A stretch of 64,000 bases of DNA from Gemmatimonadota bacterium. GTDB taxonomy: Bacteria > Latescibacterota > UBA2968 > UBA8231. The notes beneath the pieces were generated by a model that searched no databases, was not told the DNA's origin, and was given only the letters and a program-made list of their open reading frames with translations. A program made the translations under genes and the position numbers. Within the stretch, counting starts at the first letter, position 1. The number at the start of each line of letters is the position of its first letter. Shown in pieces: positions 47,349 through 55,089 of the stretch. Location: positions 3,098 to 67,097 of the forward strand of contig VXOR01000009.1 in the NCBI GenBank assembly GCA_009840005.1, in the 5' to 3' direction.

Positions 47349-48140
47349 ATGATAGGAAATACGATGATCCGTATTCTGGTTTTACTCGTCTCCCTCGTTC
47401 TCATATCGTCCGCCACGCTGGCGCAACCGCGAACCGTTCAGTCCGATGGCTGGAAGATTAGCTGGGATGACTCCATGGGTGTGGCGACGCGGGGTGTTAC
47501 GGACTCCAATGATGTAGAACCGTGGGCTAACGAGGTCGTCCTTTACGGAGACTCCAAGCTTCTAGACTGTGAAGACGAAGTCTTGAGGGGAAGGGTGCTC
47601 TCGACTGTGGGGGCACTGGTTTCTTTCGAGACTTACCACTCATTCTACTGCGAGGGGGCCGCGAGCTCTAGGGCCATAAGGCGCTTTCAAACAATCGATC
47701 TGCGCACCGGCCAAGAGGTGGACATTCGGTTGCTGGTGCCGGATTCTGTGCTAGTGGCGGCATTGAAGCAAAACAAAGTGATCAGGGAATCACTCGAACA
47801 GCCTTCCTCTTGGATTGAGGAGGTGGACATTGAGGATTTTCCTGATTTGTACAGCATAATTGAGTGGCATGGAGGTGGTTGTGAGATAGGCTTCGGGGAT
47901 TTAGGCACATCCTTTGCCTTTCATCACCGGAGGGGCGATCAAATCGCCGTGAAGTTTGGCCTCTCGCACGGCTGTGAGGTCATGGGGGTGAGACTTACCC
48001 AAGTCGGAGTCTATTTGCCGATTCCTGCTATCTTAGCCGCTGAGTTGGCCCACGCCGAGGCTCAGGGGTATCTGATGGCGGACTTAACTGGTGAGCCGAA
48101 GGATATTATTTCTTCGTCAGAAGAAACGCCTCAATGGTAA
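47349..48140 (+). CDS. Exported protein of unknown function
   Basis: 263 aa; ATG 47349 or the in-frame ATG 47364, each with an AAGGA-like site. MIRILVLLVSLVLISSATLA is a signal peptide. The mature part has several Cys (LLDCEDEVLRG, HSFYCEGAASS, GGCEIGFGDL, HGCEVMGVR), suggesting disulfides, and a segment QTIDLRTGQEVDIRLLVPDS like secreted esterase-adjacent proteins of unknown role. The family is not recognised. It lies between two REP-like copies. Confidence 0.75.
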   Translation: MIGNTMIRILVLLVSLVLISSATLAQPRTVQSDGWKISWDDSMGVATRGVTDSNDVEPWANEVVLYGDSKLLDCEDEVLRGRVLSTVGALVSFETYHSFYCEGAASSRAIRRFQTIDLRTGQEVDIRLLVPDSVLVAALKQNKVIRESLEQPSSWIEEVDIEDFPDLYSIIEWHGGGCEIGFGDLGTSFAFHHRRGDQIAVKFGLSHGCEVMGVRLTQVGVYLPIPAILAAELAHAEAQGYLMADLTGEPKDIISSSEETPQW

Positions 48141-48151
48141 CCTCGGCTGAA

Positions 48152-48192
48152 CGGACAAGGGAGCGCAGAGTGCCTTTGTCCCCTTATTTGTT
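48152..48192 (+). terminator. Probable terminator after the exported-protein gene
   Basis: Stem GGACAAGGG (48152-48160) / CCTTTGTCC (48172-48180) with one G-T pair and 11-nt loop, then CCTTATTTGTTG. The hairpin falls inside the decayed transposase frame on the other strand. Confidence 0.5.
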
Positions 48193-48244
48193 GTCGGGCT
48201 GATTCCCTGACACTTTGGTATGATAGGTTGTCACGCCCGTCCCG

Positions 48245-48274
48245 CTGGATTCCCGCTTGCGGAGCGCGGGAATG
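48245..48274. repeat. REP-like palindrome, copy 2 (inside transposase remnant)
   Basis: The same 30-bp element as at 47250-47279, arms ATTCCCGC / GCGGGAAT. It lies beyond the point (about 48319) where the transposase frame loses similarity, and its reading gives the typical junk peptide HSRAPQAGIQ. Confidence 0.85.
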
Positions 48275-48827
48275 ACGTATAGAGAAGAGACCGGGCTGAT
48301 GGTTTGGTTTTTCCGACCAAGGCCCCCCTTTTTTGGCCCCGGCAAAAGCGCCGTCAGCAAACACTTCGTGCCAGTCGAGTTGGCCTTGGGCATCTAATTG
48401 GCCTAAAAAAGCTCGCCAAGCGCTGAGCCATACTTCGGCTTCCTGCCATTCTTGCAGCCGACGCCAACAGGTGCTGGCAGAAGGGTATCCGCTGGGTAAA
48501 TCCCGCCAGCGAGCGCCACTGCGTAAGACCCATAGAATCCCCTCGAATACCGCGCGATCAGGAATGCGGGTACGGCCCCCGTTGGGTGAACGGGGTGGGG
48601 TAGGTAACAAAGGCTCTATTTTGGCCCATTGGGCTTCGGTGATTTCACCGGTATACTCAACCATCGGATATACTCCTTTCGATGGTCGAAAAATAGCCCA
48701 CGGCCGCTCAAAAATTCAACCCGAATCCCTATGGCAGTTTTGAAACCAGCTTAAATCATTTAGAATTGCTATATGATGAGTTATTATCTGCGTTATCGAT
48801 GAATATTTTATCGAGGTATCTCCACCC

Positions 48828-48863
48828 AAAAAGCCCAAGCCGTGTAAAAACGGATCGGGCTTT
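48828..48863 (-). terminator. Terminator of the toxin-antitoxin/ankyrin operon
   Basis: Stem from GGGCTTT (48857-48863) with AAAGCCC (48830-48836), with inner pairing CCGT/ACGG, followed on the minus strand by T residues (48828-48832). It lies 27 bp past the ankyrin-gene stop. Confidence 0.75.
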
Positions 48864-48889
48864 CATCATATACGAGCTTTCCCCACCCC

Positions 48890-49675
48890 TCAGACAGCCT
48901 CAGCCGCTCTGAGAAAGGCTACCACCTCCTTGTAGCACCTTTTCTTTTTTCCGCCCTCGATCTGGAGACCTTCGACAGCCCATGTCAAGGCCGTGTCGCC
49001 AGATTCATTTAGGGCATTGACATTAGCCCCGAGATCCACTAAAAATCGCACCACATCTAGATGGCCACCAACGGCAGCCTTCATCAAGGCCGTCCAGCCG
49101 CGGTTATCTTTGGCGTGGATATCGCCCTCCTTGGAAGCCAAAAATTTCACGACCTCTAAATGGCCACCCCAAGCGGCCCGCATCAAGGCCGTCTCGCCCT
49201 CTTTATTTTTTATGTGGATGTCGGCACCATACTGAACCAAAAAGTGCACCAACGCTAAATGGCCTTCCATAGCAGCTTTCATCAAAGCCGTCCAGTCAGC
49301 GTTGTTTCGGGCGTTGACCTCTGCTCCGCAGGCCACCAGAAATTTCACTACCTCCAAATGGCCCCCATTGGCAGCCTTCATCAAGGCCGTCCAGCCATCC
49401 GCATCGCGGATACGAACGTCGGCACCATCCTCCACCAAAAAGCGCACCAACGCTAAGTAACCGTCTTGAGCAGCCCACATCAAGCTGGTTACATGTCGCG
49501 AGCCTTGCCCAATATAGAACTTGAGCAGTGCTTGGAGCGACATGTCTCGGTCAGCAGCTACCTGCTTGAGGGAATCAAGCACATCCTTTGGTATCTCTAT
49601 GGATACCTTTTCCGTCGCACGAGGACGGAACGCAATCGCAAATTCTTCTTTTGCTTTGGCTTCAGGCGTCTTCAT
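48890..49675 (-). CDS. BrnA/CopG-like antitoxin fused to six ankyrin repeats
   Basis: 261 aa from ATG 49675, preceded by AAAGGAAG at 4-6 nt; ATGs further up lack a site. Residues 1-60 are an antitoxin-type ribbon-helix-helix segment (KVSIEIPKDVLDSLKQVAAD, MSLQALLKFYIGQGSR), the part that pairs with BrnT toxins. At about residue 60 it runs without break into six 33-residue ankyrin repeats (GWTALMKAANGGHLEVVKFL; GETALMRAAWGGHLEVVKFL), the last with an insertion. It overlaps the toxin gene by 14 bp. I know of no such fusion. Confidence 0.85.
   Translation of the reverse strand: MKTPEAKAKEEFAIAFRPRATEKVSIEIPKDVLDSLKQVAADRDMSLQALLKFYIGQGSRHVTSLMWAAQDGYLALVRFLVEDGADVRIRDADGWTALMKAANGGHLEVVKFLVACGAEVNARNNADWTALMKAAMEGHLALVHFLVQYGADIHIKNKEGETALMRAAWGGHLEVVKFLASKEGDIHAKDNRGWTALMKAAVGGHLDVVRFLVDLGANVNALNESGDTALTWAVEGLQIEGGKKKRCYKEVVAFLRAAEAV
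48970..49475 (-). repeat. Tandem 99-bp ankyrin-repeat coding array
   Basis: About five near-regular 99-bp units (33 codons) with shared blocks such as CATCAAGGCCGTC on the plus strand. They encode ankyrin repeats 1-5; the sixth is irregular. Similarity between units is high, suggesting recent expansion. Confidence 0.85.
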
Positions 49676-49955
49676 ACGACTTCCTTTCATGGCGCGTCGC
49701 ACGACGCGCAGATATGATGCGTGTCCATTTATCTCGCTCTACATAAACTACCCACAAAATACGTTGTCGTGACGAGTATCCAAGGATGAAATCCCGTTGT
49801 TCATTATCAGTGGAGGCATCCCCTGTTTGACGAAAAGGATCGAAGAATACTTCGGCTGCTTCTTCAAAAGTGATGCCATGCTTCTGCACGTTGCTTTGGG
49901 CTTTGTCCTCATCCCACTGAAACCTGATGTCTTGAAGTTGGTATTCGATGTCCAA
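49662..49955 (-). CDS. brnT: BrnT-family ribonuclease toxin
   Basis: 97 aa from a TTG at 49955, with GGGGAAGG about 8 nt upstream. The family signature is intact: FQWDEDKAQSNVQKHGITFE, EAAEVFFDPF, ILWVVYVERDKWTRIISARR and ATRHERKSYEDA. BrnT is an RelE-fold ribonuclease that arrests translation and is neutralised by BrnA. Its stop overlaps the antitoxin-ankyrin gene by 14 bp, in the usual toxin-first order. Confidence 0.92.
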   Translation of the reverse strand: MDIEYQLQDIRFQWDEDKAQSNVQKHGITFEEAAEVFFDPFRQTGDASTDNEQRDFILGYSSRQRILWVVYVERDKWTRIISARRATRHERKSYEDA

Positions 49956-49980
49956 CTGTATCGCCTTCCCCTACTACCCA

Positions 49981-50595
49981 TCAAGCCTCGTCGCTCGAAT
50001 GAGCGGCCACCATAGTTTCGGCCAGCGCAAAGCAGCAGGAACTGCGAGCTTGGCCTAGACTTTTGCTCCAAGCGTCGCGGGGATAAGGGTGGCCGGGTAC
50101 GGTCATGCCGTCGAGTTGCATCTGGCCGGCGGCAGCAAAAATCAGCACCGTGAAGACAATATGCGGTTTGATGGTGGGTGGGCCGACTAGGGGATTCTCC
50201 AATTGCTCCCAGATGGCAGTCAGGGTATGGTGCTCACTTTGGACAGTCCAAGAAGGATCGAGGTCGATGCGGCCGGCGCGGCTAAAGGTCGCTCGCCATT
50301 GAGGTAGATCGCGGTCGAATGGATTCTTGCTGCCGCGAATCATGGTGTCAAAAATGAAATCGGCCAAGTCGGGGTTGTCGGTGCAGACGGCGGTCAGACC
50401 CTCGGAGCCGGGAATGTCAATATAGGCCACCGTTCCCCGGCCGGCGGGGCTGTAGGCGGCACAGTATAGACTGAGTTGGCCGCTATCGGCTTCGGCTCCG
50501 GGTGGGCGCAGATAGAGAATCCAGTGTTCGCCAGACCAGAGGAGCGGACCTCGGCTGAGGGAAGTGGAGCGTCGGGTGTTCGTTTTGCGTTGCAT
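49981..50595 (-). CDS. Conserved-looking protein of unknown function
   Basis: 204 aa; no signal peptide or transmembrane helix. It has segments LLWSGEHWILYLRPPGAEAD, YIDIPGSEGLTAVCTDNPDL, RATFSRAGRIDLDPSWTVQS and HPYPRDAWSKSLGQARSSCC. The internal structure (a beta-rich, two-domain pattern) looks like a real protein, but I recognise no family. It lies 25 bp upstream of the toxin start on the same strand and could be in the same transcript. Confidence 0.6.
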   Translation of the reverse strand: MQRKTNTRRSTSLSRGPLLWSGEHWILYLRPPGAEADSGQLSLYCAAYSPAGRGTVAYIDIPGSEGLTAVCTDNPDLADFIFDTMIRGSKNPFDRDLPQWRATFSRAGRIDLDPSWTVQSEHHTLTAIWEQLENPLVGPPTIKPHIVFTVLIFAAAGQMQLDGMTVPGHPYPRDAWSKSLGQARSSCCFALAETMVAAHSSDEA

Positions 50596-50637
50596 GGGGT
50601 GTCAGGATTGGACTTTTACAGGTTGGAATCGTGCCTC

Positions 50638-50669
50638 TCAAGCAATATCGCGATCAGCATCAAGATTGC
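50638..50669 (-). pseudogene. Duplicated 3' end of the GroES-like gene (relic)
   Basis: 32 bp closely matching the end of the GroES-like gene at 50966-50999: the 16 bases TCAAGCAATATCGCGA are identical and the rest has a few changes and a one-base deletion. It would encode AILMLI..DIA, the end of AILVLVRDIA. The antitoxin gene sits between the two copies. Confidence 0.6.
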
Positions 50670-50673
50670 CCGA

Positions 50674-50715
50674 TTAGCGATATGCCTCGCGGCGATTGAT
50701 GCGAACGCTATACAT
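50674..50715 (-). pseudogene. Stub of a RelE/ParE-type toxin
   Basis: A 13-codon frame, MYSVRINRREAYR, starts at an ATG overlapping the antitoxin stop. Its sequence resembles the C-terminal end of RelE-fold toxins (VIRIGHRREVYR type), so the body of the toxin seems deleted. The antitoxin is thus an orphan. Confidence 0.5.
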
Positions 50716-50929
50716 CTGCCCTGCTTGCTTGCAACTCTACCTTAGCCTGCTCCCATGGAATAGATTCTTCTGCGGCGGCGCGCAGACGGTCAATCTCTTC
50801 TGAGTCTTCAAGGTCCTCTAGCAAATTCAACAGTGCTTCCCAAACCGCGTAGTCGAGTAACACCGCCTGCTTCTCACCATTGGAGTCCACGACAAACCGG
50901 GATTTTTGAATCAGATCAGCAACGCCCAT
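50708..50929 (-). CDS. Orphan Phd/RelB-like antitoxin
   Basis: 73 aa from ATG 50929, with AAGGAG 8 nt upstream; a longer frame to 50959 is not supported. N-terminal IQKSRFVVDSNGEKQAVLLD and YAVWEALLNLLEDLEDSEEI form a Phd/YefM-like DNA-binding and dimerisation domain; the acidic C-terminal helix (RLRAAAEESIPWEQAKVEL) is the toxin-wrapping part. The partner toxin is reduced to a short stub overlapping the stop. Confidence 0.72.
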   Translation of the reverse strand: MGVADLIQKSRFVVDSNGEKQAVLLDYAVWEALLNLLEDLEDSEEIDRLRAAAEESIPWEQAKVELQASRADV

Positions 50930-50965
50930 TTCGTTCTCCTTCCTGCATACAGTTTCCAAACGCCC

Positions 50966-51328
50966 TCAAGCAATATCGCGAACGAGCACCAAAATCGCCG
51001 CCTGCGGCACGACGATGAACTTCTCGTCGTCGAACTTGATTTCCACTGCGTCTTTGCGCAAGAAAATGGCGTGGTCACCCTTTTTAGCCTGGAGATCGAT
51101 GTAGCGCATCTGCTCGCCCCCCTCTTCCCAAGGCGCACCATCATCATCGGCTTTCGGCGGCAAGGGAACGCCCGGCCCCACTTCTTCGATGCGCCCGCTT
51201 TGCACATCCTCCTTTTCCAAGGCGGTCGGCGGCAAATAGAGCCCCACGGCCGTGCGCTCTTCCATGTCGTCAATCCGGATTAGCACGCGGTCGCCGACTA
51301 CGTACAGTTCCTTGTCGCCCCTAATCAT
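50966..51328 (-). CDS. GroES-like co-chaperonin-fold protein, no GroEL nearby
   Basis: 120 aa, about 25 longer than usual. Cpn10-fold features: YVVGDRVLIRIDDMEERTAV, GLYLPPTALEKEDVQSGRIE (mobile-loop-like region), EVGPGVPLP, KKGDHAIFLRKDAVEIKFDD and IVVPQAAILVLVRDIA. There is an acidic insertion (KADDDGAPWEEGGEQM). The mobile loop lacks the IVL-type hydrophobic tripeptide, so interaction with GroEL is uncertain. No groEL is adjacent. Likely a divergent paralogue. Confidence 0.8.
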   Translation of the reverse strand: MIRGDKELYVVGDRVLIRIDDMEERTAVGLYLPPTALEKEDVQSGRIEEVGPGVPLPPKADDDGAPWEEGGEQMRYIDLQAKKGDHAIFLRKDAVEIKFDDEKFIVVPQAAILVLVRDIA

Positions 51329-51343
51329 CTGCTCCTCCCTAGG

Positions 51344-52558
51344 TTAAGACGCCAGTCGCAAACACTCGTTATAGCGCTCAAAGCGCTCCCCTTCCCCCTC
51401 TGCTGGATCGACGTACTTGAGCCAAAGGGCGCTGTCCTTCCTGTCGCCGCTCAGTTTGCGGCGGCTGCCGAGGTTGCTCGGATCAATGCCGTTCCACACC
51501 ACTTGACCGTCCTGCATATAGATGAACTCCCCTCGATAGCGGTCAATGAGCTCCCGCTGTTCGTCTTGGTAGATCAGCCCTTGCTCGCAGGTGGTGCGCC
51601 GCCAATTGGCCACCGTGGCGTCTGAGTCCGTAGATACGGAGTCGAATTCGGCCAGCGGAGCCTCGACCTCACTCACAAAATCGATCTCGTTCAAATCCAC
51701 TGTGCCAAAGCCGTGCTCGGCAGCTATCAGCAGGTGATTGCGGTCGCGGCGGAAAGGTGGGGTCGGCCAATCGGAGTGAGGATCGTGGCCCATCAAGGTC
51801 ATGCCACAGGCATCGGTCGCCACCGGATGATCGCCGGCCATCAAAGCGTTGCAAATCCGGCCCTCGCCGCCCCATTCGCGGCCCCATTGGCCAGTGAGGG
51901 CCTCGACGATGTTGAGGCAGGGTTTGGTAATCATGCCCAAGTCCGGCAGGACGTAGGAAAGCCGGATGAGATGGTGATAATACGACCGCGTCCGCCCTTC
52001 CGGCGGGATCATCGGCGGCAGGCCAAAGAGGTTTTTCAGGGTCAAGGTAATGCCCATAAAGGCGTGATTCTTCATCTTGGCGATGGATACCACTTCGTCG
52101 GCCTCGGCAAAAATGGCATTGAGCAGGTAGCGATCAAACATGCAGCCGCCACCGGGCACGTCGTACGTGGCAAAGGGAGGCAAATTCGAATCCACATAGC
52201 GGACGCCAAAATCGTCCAATATATAGCGATAGTTAAAGTCGTCGGGCGTTACATGGCCGTTGCCGTAGGGATAGGTGTCGGTGGCGATTAGCTCGGCTGT
52301 AGTCCGCTCTCGCAGCAGGCGCAGCACCGCGCGAGCCACGGCATCATCTACCAACTCCCTGCGGCGTCCAGCGAAGTACTCGATGCGCTCCGGCGGCTTG
52401 ATCATATTGAATTTTAATACGATCCGCCGCGCCTTTTCCAGCTTCTTCCAAGAGCGCTCCAGCGGATCGGTAGTCCGTTTGAGGACCTCGTAGATTTCTT
52501 CCTCGCTCGCCCGATGATCGCAGTGCGAAGCTCTAACAGTGTACTGTCTATCGTCCAT
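51344..52558 (-). CDS. DUF362-domain protein
   Basis: 404 aa from ATG 52558 (AGGGAAG upstream); a longer frame to 52597 lacks a site. DUF362 marks: RRIVLKFNMIKPPERIEYFA, LIATDTYPYGNGHVTPDDFN, VVSIAKMKNHAFMGITLTLK, NLFGLPPM, and LMAGDHPVATDACGMTLMGH. The family is often linked to iron-sulfur clusters, but no ferredoxin cysteines are seen here. Function not established. It is a single gene with 15-30 bp gaps to neighbours on the same strand. Confidence 0.85.
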   Translation of the reverse strand: MDDRQYTVRASHCDHRASEEEIYEVLKRTTDPLERSWKKLEKARRIVLKFNMIKPPERIEYFAGRRRELVDDAVARAVLRLLRERTTAELIATDTYPYGNGHVTPDDFNYRYILDDFGVRYVDSNLPPFATYDVPGGGCMFDRYLLNAIFAEADEVVSIAKMKNHAFMGITLTLKNLFGLPPMIPPEGRTRSYYHHLIRLSYVLPDLGMITKPCLNIVEALTGQWGREWGGEGRICNALMAGDHPVATDACGMTLMGHDPHSDWPTPPFRRDRNHLLIAAEHGFGTVDLNEIDFVSEVEAPLAEFDSVSTDSDATVANWRRTTCEQGLIYQDEQRELIDRYRGEFIYMQDGQVVWNGIDPSNLGSRRKLSGDRKDSALWLKYVDPAEGEGERFERYNECLRLAS

Positions 52559-52589
52559 GATGACTTCCCTTTCTGTTAAGTGTTTGTGG

Positions 52590-53942
52590 CTATTCACCGA
52601 GGACGCCCACGGTCTGTTCGAGCCGCATCAGAGCAAGCGCTTTGTCGCGACGCGCGACAGCGCTTTGCGTGCGCGCCTCCACTAGCGCCAATTGCGCGTC
52701 CAGATTTTCCAGTTGCGTGCCGACCCCGCTCGCATAGCGCACCTCGGCGACCTCTAGGCCCTTCTCGGCCTGCAATACTGCATCGCGGTGGGCCTCAATG
52801 CGCTCGCTGGCTTCCTCGACCGCATAATAGGCCTGCTGGATTTGCAGCCGAATCTCGCGTGCGATCCGCTGTCGGTCGAACTCTATCCGGCGCAGGTCCT
52901 GCCGCGCCTGCGCTACGCGCGCCCCGGTGAGCCGCCCGTCGAAAAGCGGCATTTGCACTACCAGCCCCGTGTTCCAACTTTTGCGCCACTCCCGGTCGGC
53001 TAGGTCGAACTCGTCGCTTTGGAACTGAGTTTGCCCAGCAGCTACCAGTTCCACGCTAGGCCGGGTGGACGCTTTATCGGCGGCGATCTTCCGCTCGTGC
53101 CATCCTATTTCTTGCGCGACATGCGCCAGCTCTGGCCGCTTCGCTAACCCCAAGACGACGAGAGCGTCGAGGTCATCGAGATCAAGCGTCGTCTCGGTGC
53201 GGAACGTTCCCCGCACTTCTATGGTTTGGTCCAAGTCTAAACCCACGACATCCTTGAGGGCCATAGTGGCCAGCCGCAGGTTATTTTTTGCACTGATGGA
53301 GTCGGCGCGCATATTTGAGACCTGTACCTGAGCGCGCAACTGGTCCAGCTCAGCGGCCCGACCAGCCTGAGCCTGTGCCTCCACCTGAGACAGATTGCGT
53401 CTGGCCCACGCCAGCGCCAGGTGCGCTACGGTGCGCAATTCCTCGGCTAGGAGCAGGTCGTAAAATCGCTCCTCAACCTCGGCTAGCACGAGTTGTGTTG
53501 TCTGCCGCTCGGTTTCGCCGAGCATGGCAAATTGGCGGCGAGCCATGTCCTCAGTAGCGCGAATGCGGCCTCCGGCATAGAGCGGCTGGCGCACGCTCAG
53601 GACGCCCGTGAGGTTGTTTTCCGTGCCGATCCTGACGGCATTGCCAGCAAAGACAAAAGAAGGCAGCAGCCAATTGCGGCTATACGTGAAGGAGGCATCG
53701 ACTTGCGGCAACCCTGCTGCTCGCGCTACACGGAGTTCCTCGCGCCCGCGCAGCAGGTCAATGCGGGCTTGCAACAGGTGCTCGTTGTTTTCTTGCACCA
53801 AAGTCAACCCGGTTTGCAAGTCGAGAATCAGCGGCTCGGCCTCTGATCGGGCCGGGCGGCTGGAGGCTGCACACAGGACCATCAAGCATAATGCCCCCAC
53901 CCCGGTCTTGCTCAACATAGCAAACCGCGCTGCCGCAACCAC
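52590..53942 (-). CDS. TolC-family outer-membrane efflux protein
   Basis: 450 aa from a GTG at 53942 with GGAGG 7 nt upstream; ATG 53918 is the alternative. Signal peptide around LSKTGVGALCLMVLCAASSR. Two TolC repeats follow: LTLVQENNEHLLQARIDLLR, LPQVDASFTYSRNWLLPS, LVLAEVEERFYDLLLAEELR, and GLVVQMPLFDGRLTGARVAQ with LQIQQAYYAVEEASERIEAH. It forms the outer-membrane exit channel of a tripartite pump. No pump or adaptor genes are adjacent. It overlaps the glutaredoxin-like gene by 31 bp. Confidence 0.92.
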   Translation of the reverse strand: MVAAARFAMLSKTGVGALCLMVLCAASSRPARSEAEPLILDLQTGLTLVQENNEHLLQARIDLLRGREELRVARAAGLPQVDASFTYSRNWLLPSFVFAGNAVRIGTENNLTGVLSVRQPLYAGGRIRATEDMARRQFAMLGETERQTTQLVLAEVEERFYDLLLAEELRTVAHLALAWARRNLSQVEAQAQAGRAAELDQLRAQVQVSNMRADSISAKNNLRLATMALKDVVGLDLDQTIEVRGTFRTETTLDLDDLDALVVLGLAKRPELAHVAQEIGWHERKIAADKASTRPSVELVAAGQTQFQSDEFDLADREWRKSWNTGLVVQMPLFDGRLTGARVAQARQDLRRIEFDRQRIAREIRLQIQQAYYAVEEASERIEAHRDAVLQAEKGLEVAEVRYASGVGTQLENLDAQLALVEARTQSAVARRDKALALMRLEQTVGVLGE

Positions 53943-54172
53943 GCCTCGACCTCCACTCCTCCCACATCGGCCAGCATAACGCCGTCGATTTCGACGCAGG
54001 GCGAGGCGTATTGTCGGCTCTTGGCAACCATTTCCGCAAAGGCTTTGCGGTCGCTGGTAATATCCAATTCCTCGTATGGTAATCCGGCTCTATCGAGTAC
54101 CGTTCGCACGCCCGGACTCCAAGGGCAATACGGATTGAGATACGCTTTGATCACAGGAGTAGTCTGTTCCAC
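53912..54172 (-). CDS. Glutaredoxin-like protein with CPWS active site
   Basis: 86 aa from a GTG at 54172 with GAAAGG 5 nt upstream; the open frame to 54244 adds non-homologous residues. Thioredoxin fold: VIKAYLNPYCPWSPGVRTVL has a monothiol CPWS site in place of CPYC. The cis-proline loop is ASPCVEIDGVMLADVGG. It could bind glutathione or a cofactor rather than act as a dithiol reductase. It is divergent from the DHH gene and overlaps tolC. Confidence 0.78.
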   Translation of the reverse strand: MEQTTPVIKAYLNPYCPWSPGVRTVLDRAGLPYEELDITSDRKAFAEMVAKSRQYASPCVEIDGVMLADVGGVEVEAWLRQRGLLC

Positions 54173-54261
54173 TTTGGCCTTTCCGATGTACAAGGGACGC
54201 GATATATTGAGAAAAACATATCGCCCGCCTCTCATCCCTGTCAAGGAAGGGGCCTCAATCT

Positions 54262-55089
54262 ATGAAACCTCTGGTCTTGTTCCACGGCGGCTGTAACGAC
54301 GGTTTCTGTGCCGCGTGGATCTATCGCCGCTACGTCAACCCGCAAGCCGAGTTTAAAGCGGTTCAATACAACACCGACCCGCCAGCTACGGCCGACCGCG
54401 ATGTCGTCATCCTCGACTTCAGCTACGAGCGGGCGCAGCTCATGGAGATGCACGATCACGCCCGCTCGCTTTTGGTTTTGGACCATCACGAGACGGCCGC
54501 GCACGCCTTAGCCGGGCTCGATTACTGCGTATTCGCCGAGGACAAATCTGGGGCGCGCATGACTTGGGAATACTTTTTCGACCCCCGCTCTCAGGTCAGT
54601 GCCAACGACGTCCCTTGGCTGGTGTCCTATACTGAAGACCGCGACCTGTGGCGGTGGGCCTTGGCTGATTCCAAGGCCGTCAACGCCGCCCTCGCCTCGT
54701 ACCCGCGCGACTTTGCCGTGTGGGATGAAATCGCCGAGCGCGGCCCCCAAGCACTCGCCGTGGAAGGCCAAGCCATTCTCCGCTTCCAACACCGGCTCAT
54801 CCGGCCGCGCGTTCGGTACCACGGTTGGACCACCATCAGTGGGTTTCGCGTCCCCATTACCAATGCCACGTTTCTGACCTCTGAAATCGGCAATGCCCTC
54901 GCCGAAGGGCATCCTTTTTCCGCGGTGTTCTTCATCCGCCCCGACAGCAAGGTCGTGTACAATCTGCGCTCCAAAGGAGACGAAGCCGCGGATGTGGGTC
55001 GCATCGCACGCGATTACGGTGGTGGAGGGCACAAGCACGCGGCGGCTTTTACCCTAGAGACCATGCTGCCGATGGAAGCGGGAGCGTAA
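54262..55089 (+). CDS. DHH/DHHA1-family phosphoesterase
   Basis: 275 aa. VLFHGGCNDGFCAAWIYRRY (motif like GxxDxDG) and LLVLDHHETAAHALAG (DHH motif) form the metal site; YGGGGHKHAAAFTLE is the DHHA1 substrate loop. Related enzymes hydrolyse oligonucleotides or polyphosphate; the 'LFHGGCNDGFCAAW' form belongs to a subgroup of unknown substrate. The stop is followed directly by a dioxygenase-like relic. Confidence 0.9.
   Translation: MKPLVLFHGGCNDGFCAAWIYRRYVNPQAEFKAVQYNTDPPATADRDVVILDFSYERAQLMEMHDHARSLLVLDHHETAAHALAGLDYCVFAEDKSGARMTWEYFFDPRSQVSANDVPWLVSYTEDRDLWRWALADSKAVNAALASYPRDFAVWDEIAERGPQALAVEGQAILRFQHRLIRPRVRYHGWTTISGFRVPITNATFLTSEIGNALAEGHPFSAVFFIRPDSKVVYNLRSKGDEAADVGRIARDYGGGGHKHAAAFTLETMLPMEAGA

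Larger units (their letters stand above)
48131..48664 (-). pseudogene. Truncated IS5-type transposase (DUF4096 N-terminal part)
   Basis: The first 115 residues (48664 to about 48319) are a standard insertion-sequence transposase N-terminus: EITEAQWAKIEPLLPTPPRS, RAVFEGILWVLRSGARWRDL, STCWRRLQEWQEAEVW and VFADGAFAGAKKGG. AAAGGAG precedes the ATG. The rest of the frame (to 48131) reads through a REP-like palindrome and a terminator hairpin and is not protein-like. The DDE catalytic core downstream is missing, so it cannot transpose. It marks past mobile activity in this island. Confidence 0.85.

Noticed and set aside
48131..48318. C-terminal part of the transposase frame as protein
   Set aside because: It reads through a palindrome and a terminator hairpin and has no protein-like composition.
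48970..49475. Regular repeat array, possible CRISPR
   Set aside because: The period is 99 bp, units are contiguous and code for ankyrin repeats; no spacers exist.
53943..54244. Longer glutaredoxin-like protein from 54244
   Set aside because: The extra 24 residues are unlike the fold and lie in the promoter region; GTG 54172 has a ribosome site.
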